Positions 36,291-46,307 are shown, counted from the stretch's first letter. The stretch is 64,000 bases of DNA from Cohaesibacter marisflavi (GCF_900115225.1 NZ_FOVR01000002.1:1-64000), one strand, 5' to 3'. The notes: generated from the sequence alone by a model not told the origin. Made by a program: numbers and translations.

Positions 36291-37352
36291 ATGACTGATG
36301 CACCTGGATCTGCTGAAGAACGCTTGCCAGAGCAAGAGACCGTCGCAGAATTCAACAGCTCCCACAAATCAAACTTCCATCGCTTGCTGGGCTTTCTTCA
36401 GACGACGCCCTCTGCCATTCCGCTTTTCGTGCTTGTCACGGCAGTGATTATATTTGGCATCCTCAACGGCAATCGCTTTTTCTCGCCCTTCGCGCTGACA
36501 TTGATCCTGCAGCAAGTGGCGATCGTGGGCATCGTGGCCGTGGCGCAATCCCTTGTTATTCTCACCGCAGGCATTGACCTTTCCGTTGGCGCGATAGCAG
36601 TCATATCCTCGGTTATCATGGGCAAATTCACCTTTGATCTCGGTATCCCGGGCGAGCTTGCCGTTTTGTGTGGGCTGGCAACCGGCCTGTTTTTTGGCAC
36701 GGCCAACGGCCTTCTGGTCGCCTTCGTCAAGCTGCCCCCCTTCATCGTGACGCTGGGCATGTGGCAGATCGTTCTGGCTGCCAACTTCCTCTATTCGGGC
36801 AGTGTGGTCATCCGCAGCGAAGAGATCGCGCAGGTTGCTCCGATCCTGCAATTTTTCGGACGGACCATAACGGTGGGTGGCGCGGTCTTTACCTATGGCG
36901 TTATCCTGCTGCTCTTTTTGGTGCTGCTCATGTCCTACATTCTCAGCCAGACAGCCTGGGGACGCCATGTCTATGCGGTGGGCGATGACCCGGACGCTGC
37001 CGAGCTTTCCGGCGTCAAGGTGAAAGCCACTCTGGTGTCTGTCTATGCCATTGGTGGCCTGATCTGCGGTTTCGCCGGCTGGGCATTGATCGGTCGTTTG
37101 GGCTCGGTGTCGCCACAAGCCGGACAGTTGGCCAATATCGAGAGTATCACCGCTGTGGTGATCGGTGGCATCTCGCTGTTTGGCGGGCGCGGTTCGGTGG
37201 CTGGCACCCTGTTTGGTGCTCTGATTGTTGGCGTCTTCACCCTCGGTCTGCGCCTGCTTGGAGCTGATGTGCAGTGGACCTATCTGCTGATTGGTGCCCT
37301 GATTATTTTCGCAGTAACCGTCGACCAAACCATTCGGAAAGTGAGCCTGTGA
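36291..37352 (+). CDS. frcC: FrcC: sugar ABC permease
   Basis: This 353-residue permease of the RbsC/FrcC (BPD_transp_2) family has 8-10 membrane helices and the hallmark VILTAGIDLSVGAIA. The C-terminal IGGISLFGGRGSVAGTLFGA is also typical. A hydrophilic N-tail of about 40 residues precedes the first helix. Its stop TGA overlaps the frcA ATG by one base, indicating tight co-translation. Confidence 0.88.
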   Translation: MTDAPGSAEERLPEQETVAEFNSSHKSNFHRLLGFLQTTPSAIPLFVLVTAVIIFGILNGNRFFSPFALTLILQQVAIVGIVAVAQSLVILTAGIDLSVGAIAVISSVIMGKFTFDLGIPGELAVLCGLATGLFFGTANGLLVAFVKLPPFIVTLGMWQIVLAANFLYSGSVVIRSEEIAQVAPILQFFGRTITVGGAVFTYGVILLLFLVLLMSYILSQTAWGRHVYAVGDDPDAAELSGVKVKATLVSVYAIGGLICGFAGWALIGRLGSVSPQAGQLANIESITAVVIGGISLFGGRGSVAGTLFGALIVGVFTLGLRLLGADVQWTYLLIGALIIFAVTVDQTIRKVSL

Positions 37353-38131
37353 TGACCAGCCCTATTCTGACCGCACGCAAACTGAACAAGCGATATGGGC
37401 GCGTTATCGCCATGGAAGACTGTGATTTCGATCTGATGCCCGGAGAAATCCTCGCTGTCATTGGCGACAATGGCGCAGGCAAATCAACTCTCATCAAGGC
37501 CTTGTCTGGCGCTCTGAGGCCGGACAGTGGCGAAATCCGCCTTGAGGGCAAGCCGGTGCATTTCTCTTCGCCAATACAGGCCCGTGAACATGGCATTGAA
37601 ACCGTCTATCAGACGCTGGCCCTCTCGCCCGCGCTGACGATCGCTGACAATATGTTCATGGGACGCGAGATCCTCAAGCCGGGCATTATGGGCAGCGTGT
37701 TCCGGCAACTGGATAAGAAGAAGATGCAGAATTTTGCCCGTGACAAGCTCACTGAGCTCGGGCTGATGACAATCCAGAATATTGCCCAGACCGTGGAGAC
37801 TCTTTCTGGTGGCCAAAGGCAGGGGGTGGCCGTGGCGCGCGCTGCAGCGTTCGGTACCAATGTTGTTATTCTCGATGAGCCGACTGCGGCCCTTGGCGTG
37901 AAGGAAAGTCGCAAGGTTCTCGATCTTATCAAAACGGTGAAGAGCAAGGGTATTCCGATCATTCTGATCTCGCATAACATGCCCCATGTCTTTGAAGTTG
38001 CAGATCGAATTCATGTGCATAGGTTGGGTAAACGGCTCTGCGTTGTTGATCCCAAGCAATATTCCATGTCAGATGCGGTTGCTTTGATGACAGGGGCAAT
38101 GGCCCCTCCGGATCAAGAGGCGGTTGCATGA
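37352..38131 (+). CDS. frcA: FrcA: sugar ABC ATPase
   Basis: This 259-residue single-domain sugar ATPase has Walker A GDNGAGKSTLIKAL, signature LSGGQRQGVAVARA, Walker B VVILDEPTAALG and switch LISHNM. Unlike RbsA it has only one nucleotide-binding domain, as FrcA does, and would act as a homodimer. ATG 37352 overlaps the frcC stop; the frame extends upstream to 37274 but the overlap form is preferred. It overlaps frcK by 4 bases. Confidence 0.88.
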   Translation: MTSPILTARKLNKRYGRVIAMEDCDFDLMPGEILAVIGDNGAGKSTLIKALSGALRPDSGEIRLEGKPVHFSSPIQAREHGIETVYQTLALSPALTIADNMFMGREILKPGIMGSVFRQLDKKKMQNFARDKLTELGLMTIQNIAQTVETLSGGQRQGVAVARAAAFGTNVVILDEPTAALGVKESRKVLDLIKTVKSKGIPIILISHNMPHVFEVADRIHVHRLGKRLCVVDPKQYSMSDAVALMTGAMAPPDQEAVA

Positions 38132-38775
38132 AAAAAGAAAGCCTGAAACAGAAGACGGCAGAGGTCTGCGCGCTTGTCGAGCAGCATAAACGACCGGATG
38201 GACGCACGATTCTCGCCATCGCCGGAGCGCCTGCGTCAGGCAAGTCCACGCTCGCCGAGAGCGTGGTCAAGGCGCTCAATGCGGGTCATGAAGGTGAAGT
38301 GCCCAAGGCGGCACTTCTGCCGATGGATGGCTACCATCTGGATAACCGGATTCTAAAGGCGCACGGTCTGTTTCCTCGCAAAGGGGCGCCGGAAACATTT
38401 GATGCGATCGGATTTTGCGAGGCCGTCAAAAGTCTCTCAAGATCTGGTGGGCTCACCTACTTTCCCACCTTTGATCGCAGCCGGGATATTGCCATTGCCG
38501 GGGCCATAGAGATCGCCCCAAAAACGCCGATCATCGTGGTGGAGGGCAACTATCTGTTGCTTCGCACCGCACCATGGAATGCGCTGGCCGATGCTTTTGC
38601 TGCCAGTGTGTTCGTCAATCCGGGGCTTGAAGAACTAACCCGGCGCCTCAACAAGCGCTGGCTGCGCTATGGCCTTGATCCGGAAGCCGCCGCCAAGCGC
38701 ACGGAAATGAATGATCTGGTCAATGCTCGCCTTGTTCTCAAGCAGAGCATCAAGGCTGATATGGTGCTGGATTAA
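38128..38775 (+). CDS. frcK: FrcK: P-loop kinase-like protein of the frc operon
   Basis: This 215-residue P-loop kinase of the phosphoribulokinase/uridine-kinase-like family has Walker A GAPASGKSTLAESV. MDGYHLDNRIL and FPRKGAPETFD are typical of these small sugar or nucleoside kinases, and VVEGNYLLL follows. It is the last gene of the operon with an ATGA overlap, exactly as frcK in S. meliloti, where a kinase role was suggested. Phosphorylation of the imported sugar is plausible but not proven by sequence. Confidence 0.82.
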   Translation: MKKESLKQKTAEVCALVEQHKRPDGRTILAIAGAPASGKSTLAESVVKALNAGHEGEVPKAALLPMDGYHLDNRILKAHGLFPRKGAPETFDAIGFCEAVKSLSRSGGLTYFPTFDRSRDIAIAGAIEIAPKTPIIVVEGNYLLLRTAPWNALADAFAASVFVNPGLEELTRRLNKRWLRYGLDPEAAAKRTEMNDLVNARLVLKQSIKADMVLD

Positions 38776-38803
38776 ATCGCGCAGACAAGTGCAGGAAGGC
38801 AAC

Positions 38804-38836
38804 CCACCCCAAAGCGTGTATGACGCTCCGGGGTGG
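38804..38836. terminator. Stem-loop between convergent frcK and sugar ATPase genes
   Basis: CCACCCC (38804-38810) pairs with GGGGTGG (38830-38836), with an inner AGCGT/ACGCT stem. A moderately T-rich tail (CTTGTTTTC) follows on the + side. It probably terminates frcBCAK. Confidence 0.55.
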
Positions 38837-38867
38837 CTGGAATCTTGTTTTCAAAAAAGCGGGTCTT

Positions 38868-39971
38868 CTAGCGAATGCGCCGCTCATTCTGGTCGAACAG
38901 GCAGATGTGATCTGCATCAGCCATCAGATTGAGCACGGAGCCACGCTCGGAGATCGCCTCGCGCTCTACATTCACCGTGCAGCTCTTCTCCCCGATTGTG
39001 CCATAGAGATAGCTGGCGCCTCCCAGAAATTCTGAAAAGCCCACCTTGAAGGGGACCGCCGTCTTTCCCTCTTCTGCCAGTCGCCAATGCTCAGGCCGAA
39101 TGCCCACATGCACTGGCGTTCCATCCGCAGGGCGGTTGGTGATCGGCCGGGTTTGCAGAATAACTCCGGCGACCTCAACGCCGTTCTGGCGCATGACCCC
39201 GTCCATGAAATTCATTTTCGGACTACCGATGAAGCCGCCGACAAACATGTTGTCCGGATCATCATAAAGGGTTGAAGGCGAACCAACCTGCTCGATGCGT
39301 CCAGCGCGCAGAACCACGATCTTGTCCGCCAGTGTCATGGCCTCGGTCTGGTCGTGGGTCACATAGATCATCGTATTACCGAGCTTCTGGTGCAGGCGGG
39401 CAATTTCGATCCGCATATCCACGCGCAGTTCGGCATCAAGATTTGAGAGCGGTTCATCGAACAGGAAGACATCGGGATCACGCACAATCGCCCGTCCGAT
39501 GGCCACCCGCTGCCTCTGCCCACCCGAGAGCTGCCCTGGGCGTCGATCGAGATAGTCGTTAAGCTGCAGAACATCGGCTGCCTGTCCCACCTTCTCTTCG
39601 ACCTCGGTTTTGGACCGTCCGGCCACCTTGAGTCCAAAGCCCATATTCTGTGCCACTGTCATATGCGGATAAAGGGCATAGGTCTGGAACACCATGGCGA
39701 TGCCCCGGTCGGAAGGGTCTTCCTCGGTGACATCCTTGCCTGCAATCAGCACATCGCCGCTGGTAACCTCTTCCAGTCCGGCAATGAGCCGCAACAGCGT
39801 TGACTTGCCGCAGCCGGATGGCCCGACAAAGACGACGAATTCGCCACCCTCGATATCAAGATCAACATCGCGGATGACCTCGACCGAGCCGAAAGACTTG
39901 CTAACACGCCGTAAACACAGGCCCGCCTGTCGTTGAATGCGTTGTAGATTGACTTGCTCGTTCATCGTCAT
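38868..39971 (-). CDS. Sugar ABC importer ATPase, UgpC/MalK type
   Basis: This 367-residue MalK/UgpC-class ATPase has Walker [18 protein letters not shown]-loop [11 protein letters not shown], signature [14 protein letters not shown], Walker [12 protein letters not shown] and switch [11 protein letters not shown]-terminal TOBE-type regulatory domain (about 240-365, [11 protein letters not shown]) is present. It is the last gene of a leftward operon: binding protein, two permeases, GH127 enzyme, ATPase. It overlaps the GH127 gene by 4 bases. Substrate specificity is set by the other components. Confidence 0.88.
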   Translation of the reverse strand: MTMNEQVNLQRIQRQAGLCLRRVSKSFGSVEVIRDVDLDIEGGEFVVFVGPSGCGKSTLLRLIAGLEEVTSGDVLIAGKDVTEEDPSDRGIAMVFQTYALYPHMTVAQNMGFGLKVAGRSKTEVEEKVGQAADVLQLNDYLDRRPGQLSGGQRQRVAIGRAIVRDPDVFLFDEPLSNLDAELRVDMRIEIARLHQKLGNTMIYVTHDQTEAMTLADKIVVLRAGRIEQVGSPSTLYDDPDNMFVGGFIGSPKMNFMDGVMRQNGVEVAGVILQTRPITNRPADGTPVHVGIRPEHWRLAEEGKTAVPFKVGFSEFLGGASYLYGTIGEKSCTVNVEREAISERGSVLNLMADADHICLFDQNERRIR

Positions 39972-41902
39972 ACCTCCCTGCGTAACCAGACGAGCATTTC
40001 GCCCGGCTCGCGATTATCCCAAAGATAGTAAGGAATAGCCTTGAGTGTTGCAGGCTTGCGCAAGGGGGGCTCTGTATTGTAGAGGGCGTCGTCCTTGCGA
40101 TATTCCACCAGAGCCTCGACTTCCAGCGCCACCGTATCAGGCCAGGCCTCAATGGTTGATGGTGTAATAGGAACCGCATCCTTGACCAGATAGGTATTCA
40201 GAGGTGCATCGTGATCCACCCCTTCGATGCAATAGACAATGGGACCACGCAGAATGGCGGTGCGGCCCTGATCATGAGCGACCTGCGTGTTGGCGTAGAG
40301 CTTGTGCGGCTGCATATCGAGATCAAGGGTCAACTGGTCGCCAGCTTGCCATGTGCGGGCAAGGCGAATATAGCCCTTCTCCGGCTTGGCATCGACCGTT
40401 TCTCCATTCAGCTTCAGGCTGTAACCATCGGCCCAATCGGGAATGCGCAGCGAAAGCGTGAAGGGACATGCTTCCTCAGGATCGATCTGGAATGCGATCC
40501 TACCGTCAGCCGGATAGTTGGTGGTCTGGCCAAGGCTCAGCTTGCGCCCGGCAACTCTCAGATCCGCCTTGTTGGAGCAGTAAAGATGCACAGCAACCTC
40601 GTCCTCGGACACACCATAGAAATAGGTTCCGATGGATGCGAGCAACCGCGAAACGTTCGGCGGGCAACAAGGGCAACGATGCCAGCGCCAGCGATGATGA
40701 TAGCCGTGGCTTTCTAGCGGATTGTCATAGAAGAAGTGGCTGCCATCATCAGACAGGCCCGAAAGCACATTGTTATAGATGGCCCGTTCCATGACATCCC
40801 CATAGCGTGCGTCAGGCTCACGCCCGAGCATCCGGCTCGCCCAGAAGACCAGAGCCACCGCAGCGCAGGTTTCCGCATAGGCGGAATCGTTGGGCAGATC
40901 ATAATCGAAGGTCAGACCTTCATTGTCCTTGGACGGCCCGAAACCACCCGTAACATAAAGGTTGCGTTCGGTCAGGTGAGACCAAAGCGCGTTGAGAGCC
41001 GGGTCGAGGCTGGTATCGGAGAACTCGGTCGCCACATCCGCCATCCCCGCGTAGAGATAGGCGGCACGCACGGCATGCCCCACCACTTCTCTCTGCTCTC
41101 GTACGGGTTTGTGCGCCTGACAATATTCCAGCGTTGAGAAATGGAAGTCCTCCGGTTTCTCCCCGCGTGCATTGGCTTCCTCATCGAAATAGCTGGGCGC
41201 CTCGCCGCGCACATCGACAAAGAATTTCGCCAGATCGAGATAGCGCTGCTCACCGGTAACACGGCCAAGCTTGATAAGCGCCAGTTCCAGCTCCGGATGG
41301 CCCGGATAGCCGCGTTTCTTGCCTGCTTCCGGCCCGAATGTGGCGTCAATGCAATCGGCATAGCGACTGAGAATGTCGAGGAATTTGCGTTTGCCGGTTG
41401 CATGATAGTAGGCAATGGCTCCTTCTATCAGGTGCCCTGCATTGTAGAGCTCATGCCGGTCTCTCAAGTTGGTCCAGCGTTTGCCGGGCTCGATGCGCAG
41501 ATACCAGCTGTTGAGATATCCATCCTCGGTCTGCAGGCGGCCATAGGCGTCGATCACCGCGTCAACGCGGGCTTCAAGTTCGGCGTCGCGCTGCCGGTTA
41601 AGGGCGTAGGCTGCCGTCTCGATGCTCTTGCCGAAATCGGAATCCCAGAACATTTGTGTGGTGACGGTATTGTTATGCTGAAAAGGGATCACAATCCCCG
41701 GGTTGGGCAGGTCAGGGTCGACCTGTTCCAGCATCCGTGCCTCTATGCAGCGATCAAACAGGATTTTCGCCGTAGTGGTGGCAATAACATCCAGCTTGGG
41801 TCCGAAGAAGCCGCTCACCTCTATCTGGTTGACGGCAAGCGGCCGGAATTTTGCTTTTGGCTGCAGGGCCTCGCCGGCTTTGGTAGAAGAAAGTGTGTTC
41901 AT
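39968..41902 (-). CDS. GH127 beta-L-arabinofuranosidase-like enzyme
   Basis: This 644-residue protein of glycoside hydrolase family 127 (formerly DUF1680) is a group of (alpha/alpha)6-barrel enzymes acting on beta-L-arabinofuranosides with a zinc-bound cysteine nucleophile. The expected metal and catalytic set is present: Glu344 and Cys346 in YAETCAAV, and the Cys pair 412-413 in [20 protein letters not shown]-like segments ([19 protein letters not shown]) and [13 protein letters not shown] also match. There is no signal peptide, so it works in the cytoplasm on material brought in by the importer of the same operon. An arabinofuranoside or related plant or algal oligosaccharide is the likely substrate. 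Confidence 0.88.
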   Translation of the reverse strand: MNTLSSTKAGEALQPKAKFRPLAVNQIEVSGFFGPKLDVIATTTAKILFDRCIEARMLEQVDPDLPNPGIVIPFQHNNTVTTQMFWDSDFGKSIETAAYALNRQRDAELEARVDAVIDAYGRLQTEDGYLNSWYLRIEPGKRWTNLRDRHELYNAGHLIEGAIAYYHATGKRKFLDILSRYADCIDATFGPEAGKKRGYPGHPELELALIKLGRVTGEQRYLDLAKFFVDVRGEAPSYFDEEANARGEKPEDFHFSTLEYCQAHKPVREQREVVGHAVRAAYLYAGMADVATEFSDTSLDPALNALWSHLTERNLYVTGGFGPSKDNEGLTFDYDLPNDSAYAETCAAVALVFWASRMLGREPDARYGDVMERAIYNNVLSGLSDDGSHFFYDNPLESHGYHHRWRWHRCPCCPPNVSRLLASIGTYFYGVSEDEVAVHLYCSNKADLRVAGRKLSLGQTTNYPADGRIAFQIDPEEACPFTLSLRIPDWADGYSLKLNGETVDAKPEKGYIRLARTWQAGDQLTLDLDMQPHKLYANTQVAHDQGRTAILRGPIVYCIEGVDHDAPLNTYLVKDAVPITPSTIEAWPDTVALEVEALVEYRKDDALYNTEPPLRKPATLKAIPYYLWDNREPGEMLVWLRREV

Positions 41903-41929
41903 TGTTATATCCTTTCGCGGGAGGGCTGC

Positions 41930-42829
41930 CTATTTCACAGCACCGGCCGTGAGGCCTCGGATGTAGGAGCGTTGAAGAATGAGGAAGAGGATCATGCAAG
42001 GGATCATCATCAGCGTGACGCCAGCCTGCACGGCCCCCCAGTCCACCGAGCCATACCGGCCGTGCTGGACGGCAGTCATCAGAACCGGAAGCGTGAACTT
42101 GCTTTGATCCGTGAGCAGCACGAGAGCTGCGAGAAATTCGTTCCAGGCGTTGAGGAAGGCAAACAGCCCGACTGTTACCACGCCGGGCAAAACCAGCGGT
42201 CCCATTACCTGAACCAACATGCGCCAGCCCTTGACGCCATCCATCCGGGCGGCTTCCTCGATTTCTTTTGGCACAGCGTCAAACGCGTTGCGCATCATGA
42301 AAACCGAGAAGGGCAATTGCAGTGTTGTATAGATGAAGACCAGCCCGATGAGCGTATTCTGTAACCCCATCTTGGCCAACAGCAGAAATAGTGGCGTCAG
42401 GATCGACTGGAACGGGATCATCATGGTGGACAGGATGAGCACGAAGGCGAGCCCCTTGAGCGGAAAGCGATAGCGCGAGAAGCCATAGCCTGCCAGAAGC
42501 GAAACCACGATGGTCAGCATCGAGGTACCCACAGCCACAAACAGGGAGTTGCCCGAGTAATGAAGCACCGACTGGCCGAAATTTTCCAGCCTGTCATAGC
42601 TTGAGATACTGAAGCCATCCATCGGCCAGGGCGGAATGGGAGGCTGGGTGGATTCAGCCGGTGAGCGGAAGCTTGAGAGCACCACCCATACCAGCGGCGC
42701 CAGAAACAGCAGGGCAACCAGAACCGACGTGGCATGAAAGATCAGCGTGTGATAGCGCAGCCGTCCCTTACGCTGGGTGGGGGCAGCCGAAGCTGCCATG
42801 GCTTGATCGGAGAAGGTCACGGCATTCAT
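41930..42829 (-). CDS. Sugar ABC importer permease, MalG type
   Basis: This 299-residue inner-membrane permease has six predicted helices. The MalG-type entry is PLVWVVLSSFRSPAE. The EAA loop EEAARMDGVKGWRMLVQVMG contacts the ATPase. AFLNAWNEFLAALVLL near the C-terminal half is typical of carbohydrate permeases. It overlaps the other permease gene by 4 bases. Confidence 0.9.
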   Translation of the reverse strand: MNAVTFSDQAMAASAAPTQRKGRLRYHTLIFHATSVLVALLFLAPLVWVVLSSFRSPAESTQPPIPPWPMDGFSISSYDRLENFGQSVLHYSGNSLFVAVGTSMLTIVVSLLAGYGFSRYRFPLKGLAFVLILSTMMIPFQSILTPLFLLLAKMGLQNTLIGLVFIYTTLQLPFSVFMMRNAFDAVPKEIEEAARMDGVKGWRMLVQVMGPLVLPGVVTVGLFAFLNAWNEFLAALVLLTDQSKFTLPVLMTAVQHGRYGSVDWGAVQAGVTLMMIPCMILFLILQRSYIRGLTAGAVK

Positions 42830-43755
42830 TTTTTCGGTCCCTTGTCGCTCAGGAATGTAAGCTGAATGACACTCAGCGCCAGAAGGATGACCAGCAGCAC
42901 CATGGAGAGCGCAGCGCCATAGCCCAGGCGGAACGAGATGAAGCTTTCATTGAAGATCTTGTAAACGGCAGTAACCGTCTGGTTGCGCGGGCCACCGCTG
43001 AGAATGATGTAGAACTGGTCAAAGGCCAGCATCGAACCCGAGATGCACAGGATGAGCGCCAGCGCGAAAGGCTTGCGGATGAGTGGCATGATGATGAAGC
43101 GGAACCGCTGGCTCCATTTGGCACCATCAATGCGCGCCGCTTCGATATAGTCGGTCGGAATGGATTGCAGGCCACTCATCAGGATGACCATGTAGAAACC
43201 GGCCATCTTCCAGATGACCATGAAGATGACTGACCAGAAGGCTGGCGTGAAGTTGGCCAGAATATTCACACGCCCTTCTGTAAGGCCGATATCCTGCGCC
43301 AGGGGTGAGAACAGGCCCGTATCCACATTTGACAACCACACCCACAACAGGGCGGCAGAGGCAAAGCCGGTGACAACTGGCAGGAAATAAATGGTTCTAT
43401 AGGCTGAAATCGCCTTGCCTTGTCCCTGAACGATCAGGGCCAACGCCATGGCGACGCCCAGAAGGCCGATCGTGATAACGACAGTATATTCGATCGTGAA
43501 CCAGAGAGAGGACCAGAAGCTCTTGTCGGTCAGAAGGCGTTCGTAGTTGTCGAACCCGACCCAGCGGGGCACGCCCATCAGCGGCCATTTATGCAGCGAC
43601 ATCCACGCCGCCATGCCCAACGGCACGATAAAGAAGATGGTAACCAGAAGAAGCGAAGGTAGAACGAACAGCAATCCGTTCCATTGGGAATGCCTGCGTC
43701 GCCTGCGGCGCGTAGGCATAGGAGTCTCCGGAACTGCCATGAGACCGTCAGTCAT
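42826..43755 (-). CDS. Sugar ABC importer permease, MalF type
   Basis: This 309-residue permease of the carbohydrate uptake 1 (CUT1) class has an N-terminal basic tail (PTRRRRRRHSQ) and six helices. Motifs are MSLHKWPLMGVPRWVGFDNY and the EAA loop IEAARIDGAKWSQRFRFIIM. It forms a heterodimer with the MalG-type subunit. A strong stem-loop (43790-43818) separates it from the binding-protein gene. Confidence 0.9.
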   Translation of the reverse strand: MTDGLMAVPETPMPTRRRRRRHSQWNGLLFVLPSLLLVTIFFIVPLGMAAWMSLHKWPLMGVPRWVGFDNYERLLTDKSFWSSLWFTIEYTVVITIGLLGVAMALALIVQGQGKAISAYRTIYFLPVVTGFASAALLWVWLSNVDTGLFSPLAQDIGLTEGRVNILANFTPAFWSVIFMVIWKMAGFYMVILMSGLQSIPTDYIEAARIDGAKWSQRFRFIIMPLIRKPFALALILCISGSMLAFDQFYIILSGGPRNQTVTAVYKIFNESFISFRLGYGAALSMVLLVILLALSVIQLTFLSDKGPKK

Positions 43756-43789
43756 GGTGTAATCCTTTGAAGCAGGAATGCGAGGGACA

Positions 43790-43818
43790 CCGCCGACTGA
43801 AAATGGGTCAGTCGGCGG
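43790..43818 (-). other. Intercistronic stem-loop after the sugar-binding protein gene
   Basis: A perfect 11-bp inverted repeat, CCGCCGACTGA / TCAGTCGGCGG, with a 7-base loop lies between the binding-protein stop and the permease start. It lacks a T-run and is a likely message-stabilising or attenuating hairpin. Confidence 0.75.
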
Positions 43819-43844
43819 CTCTTGCTAGGCAGATTTTGGAGGAT

Positions 43845-45098
43845 CTACCGGGAAGAATCGATGATGGACTGCATCTCTTCCTGTGCTTCATCCATCGCCT
43901 CATCAACCTCTTCGGCGCTATCGGCAAAGAAGGCCTTGTTTAGCATGTTGACCCATGGGCCATTCAGCGAATTGATGAGATCATTAAATACCGGAGTGTA
44001 AGGCGTCCGGCCCTTGTCCATCGCCTTGGCGGCAATCAGATAGCGGCTATCAAGTCCTTTGAGGGCTTCTTCGGCGACATCGGCGCGCACAGGCAGCGAG
44101 CCGTTCTTGGCCAGAATGGTCTGTCCTTCAGAGGAATAGGCGAACTTGATGAAAGCCTCGATCGCAGGCATCTTGTCTTCATCGGTCTTGGCCGAAACCA
44201 CGATATTGTCTCCCCCGGCAAAGGAAGACCAGTCGCCATCCTTACCCGGCAGGTAGGTAACCCCGTAGTCCAGATCCGGATACTGGTTGTTGAGCGCGCC
44301 AATGGCAAAGGAACCAGATGGCGTGAGGCCGATATTGCCGCCTGCAAAGGCTGCAAAGAAGTTGGAGCCAGAGTCCGTCTGTGAACCGGCAGGCACCAGG
44401 TCGTCCTTGGCCATGCCACGATAGAATTCCAGCGCATCTTTCATCTGTGGTGTCTTGACGGTGGCCTTGGCGCCTTTATCTTCAAACAGATTGCCGCCTG
44501 AAGCCCAAATCAAAGGCGTGAAGGTGAAGATATTGCAGCCACCGCAATTGCCCGAGAAATAGAAGCCGTAAGTATCATCACCCAGCGCGCCAATGGCTTC
44601 GGCGGCCTTGCGGATGTCGTTCCAGTTAGCGGGAGCCTTGTCAGGATCAAGGCCAGCCTTCTTATAAAGGTTCTTGTTCCAGACCAGCACGGATGCGTCA
44701 GCCGAGAATGGCATGCCGTAGATCTTGCCATCATAGGTGCCCACGCTCAGATGGGCCTGAGACAGGCTGTCATAATAGGGCAGAGACTTGGCAAAGTCCG
44801 TCATATCCTTGAGCTGCCCGGCCTGGGCGAAAGAGGGTGTAAAAATGAGATCCAGCGAAAGAGCATCGGGCTGAGATCCCCCGGCAGCGGCGATGGCATA
44901 TTTTTGTACCAGCTCATTGACCGGCACGATCTGCAACTCGGCCTTGTCTTCCCCCTTGGCGTTGAAGGCGTCCACCAGCTTGGGCATGAATTCCGATCCG
45001 TCCGAGCGAACCCAGAGCGAAAATGTTTCTGCCTGAGCCAGTCCGGGCAATGCAATTGCAGCCATGGCAACACCGCCAAGCAATGCTTTGATAGTCAC
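43845..45098 (-). CDS. Sugar ABC importer binding protein (CUT1, family 1)
   Basis: This 417-residue family 1 extracellular solute-binding protein has a signal peptide (VAMAAIALPGLAQAE). The mature part has FSLWVRSDGSEFMPKLVDAF and the segment IYGMPFSADASVLVWNKNLY. A CGGCN-type pair of cysteines (GNCGGCNIF) could form a disulphide. A GTG start at 45098 is chosen because GGAGG lies at the right distance and the signal peptide begins there; the frame is open to 45185. It is first in the operon, directly downstream of the LacI gene, with an operator-like site between them. Confidence 0.87.
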   Translation of the reverse strand: MTIKALLGGVAMAAIALPGLAQAETFSLWVRSDGSEFMPKLVDAFNAKGEDKAELQIVPVNELVQKYAIAAAGGSQPDALSLDLIFTPSFAQAGQLKDMTDFAKSLPYYDSLSQAHLSVGTYDGKIYGMPFSADASVLVWNKNLYKKAGLDPDKAPANWNDIRKAAEAIGALGDDTYGFYFSGNCGGCNIFTFTPLIWASGGNLFEDKGAKATVKTPQMKDALEFYRGMAKDDLVPAGSQTDSGSNFFAAFAGGNIGLTPSGSFAIGALNNQYPDLDYGVTYLPGKDGDWSSFAGGDNIVVSAKTDEDKMPAIEAFIKFAYSSEGQTILAKNGSLPVRADVAEEALKGLDSRYLIAAKAMDKGRTPYTPVFNDLINSLNGPWVNMLNKAFFADSAEEVDEAMDEAQEEMQSIIDSSR

Positions 45099-45145
45099 GA
45101 TAAATCCTCCTCTATGGTTGTCCCAGGCAGTCCTTGCACCACTGA

Positions 45146-45157
45146 GACAACGTTTGC
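45146..45157. promoter_or_regulatory. LacI-type operator candidate before the sugar importer operon
   Basis: GACAACGTTTGC, centred on AACGTT as usual for LacI-family sites, sits in the 122-base gap before the binding-protein gene. It nearly repeats GATAACGTTTGC found at the LacI gene's own promoter. Confidence 0.6.
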
Positions 45158-45220
45158 GCAAAATGTGCGTCTTAAGCCCTTCCAAAATGGTTCCGTCACA
45201 AAAAAGGGCTGCTCGTCCTC

Positions 45221-46270
45221 CTATTCGGACGCTTCTCCTCCACAGGATTGCCGTACAACGAGACGACAGGGCAACTGCCGCAAGCCTGCTTCAATCGGCT
45301 TGCCTTCGATCATGTCCAGCAGTGCCAATCCTGCACTTTTCCCAAGACAGGTAAGCCCCATATCCACTGTGGTCAGAGGAGGGCGGGTTGCCTTGGCAAA
45401 TACTTCCCAATTGTCGAAACCGACAATGGCAACATCGTCGGGAACCTTGATCCCTAACTGCGCAAAGGCGTCCACGACGCCTCTGGCGATCTGGTCGTTG
45501 CCGCAGAAAATGGCATCGGGCCTGTCTGCAGCAGCATCAAAAAGCTGGAAGGCGGCCGCATAGCCATGGGCCTCGGTCCAGTTGTCAAACAGCGCCTCGC
45601 CAAATGGCGCAAGACCATGCTCCTCAAGCGCGGCGTGCCAACCGGCTTTGCGCAAGTGGGCGGCCTTGAATGTGGACATGCCCGTGATATGCGCGATTTT
45701 GCGGCGCCCCAGCTTGATCAGATGCTCGGTTGCCATTTTGGCCGCGTTGAAATCATCGGGCACAAAGCCGATACCCCCATCGGGACATTCGGAATAAACA
45801 TAAACAACGGGCATACCCAGACTGGATACATCCACTGGCAGGCAACGATCGATGCGTTTGCCGGTAATCACCAGCCCGTCGACCCGTTTTTCCTCCATGG
45901 CGCGCAGATTGAGCTGCATGCGCTTGGGTTCCTTTTCGCCGGCACTGAGAAAAACCGACACGCCACGATCTGTCATGGCCGAGGAGAGACCTGCCGCGAC
46001 GGGCAGGGTAAAACGTCCATAAGTATCGTCTGTCAAAAGACCAAGCGTGAAAGAACGTTGCTGAACCAGCCCACGCGCCATGCTGTTTGGCCGATAGTCC
46101 AGATCCTTGGCCACCTGCTGCACACGCAATCGTGTCTCTTCAGACATTCTGCCCGTGCCGTTGAGGGCGCGAGATGCAGTCGTTACACTTACGCCAGCTC
46201 TGGCGGCAACATCGCGGATTGTCGCGCGCTGAATAGCGCCTGCAGGTCTGGTGCTTGTCTCTGTAACCAC
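45221..46270 (-). CDS. LacI-family repressor of the sugar importer/GH127 operon
   Basis: This 349-residue LacI/GalR regulator has an N-terminal HTH (ATIRDVAARAGVSVTTASRAL), a hinge region (LDYRPNSMARGL) and a periplasmic-binding-like effector domain (LGLLTDDTYGRF; ending with DVAIVGFDNWEVF). A GTG start at 46270 is backed by GAGGAGGAAG. It lies upstream of and in the same direction as the importer operon; similar operator sites precede both, so it likely represses itself and the operon until the sugar is present. Confidence 0.87.
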   Translation of the reverse strand: MVTETSTRPAGAIQRATIRDVAARAGVSVTTASRALNGTGRMSEETRLRVQQVAKDLDYRPNSMARGLVQQRSFTLGLLTDDTYGRFTLPVAAGLSSAMTDRGVSVFLSAGEKEPKRMQLNLRAMEEKRVDGLVITGKRIDRCLPVDVSSLGMPVVYVYSECPDGGIGFVPDDFNAAKMATEHLIKLGRRKIAHITGMSTFKAAHLRKAGWHAALEEHGLAPFGEALFDNWTEAHGYAAAFQLFDAAADRPDAIFCGNDQIARGVVDAFAQLGIKVPDDVAIVGFDNWEVFAKATRPPLTTVDMGLTCLGKSAGLALLDMIEGKPIEAGLRQLPCRLVVRQSCGGEASE

Positions 46271-46307
46271 GGCTTCCTCCTCTTCCGCAAAGGGAAAATT
46301 TCGGTGA

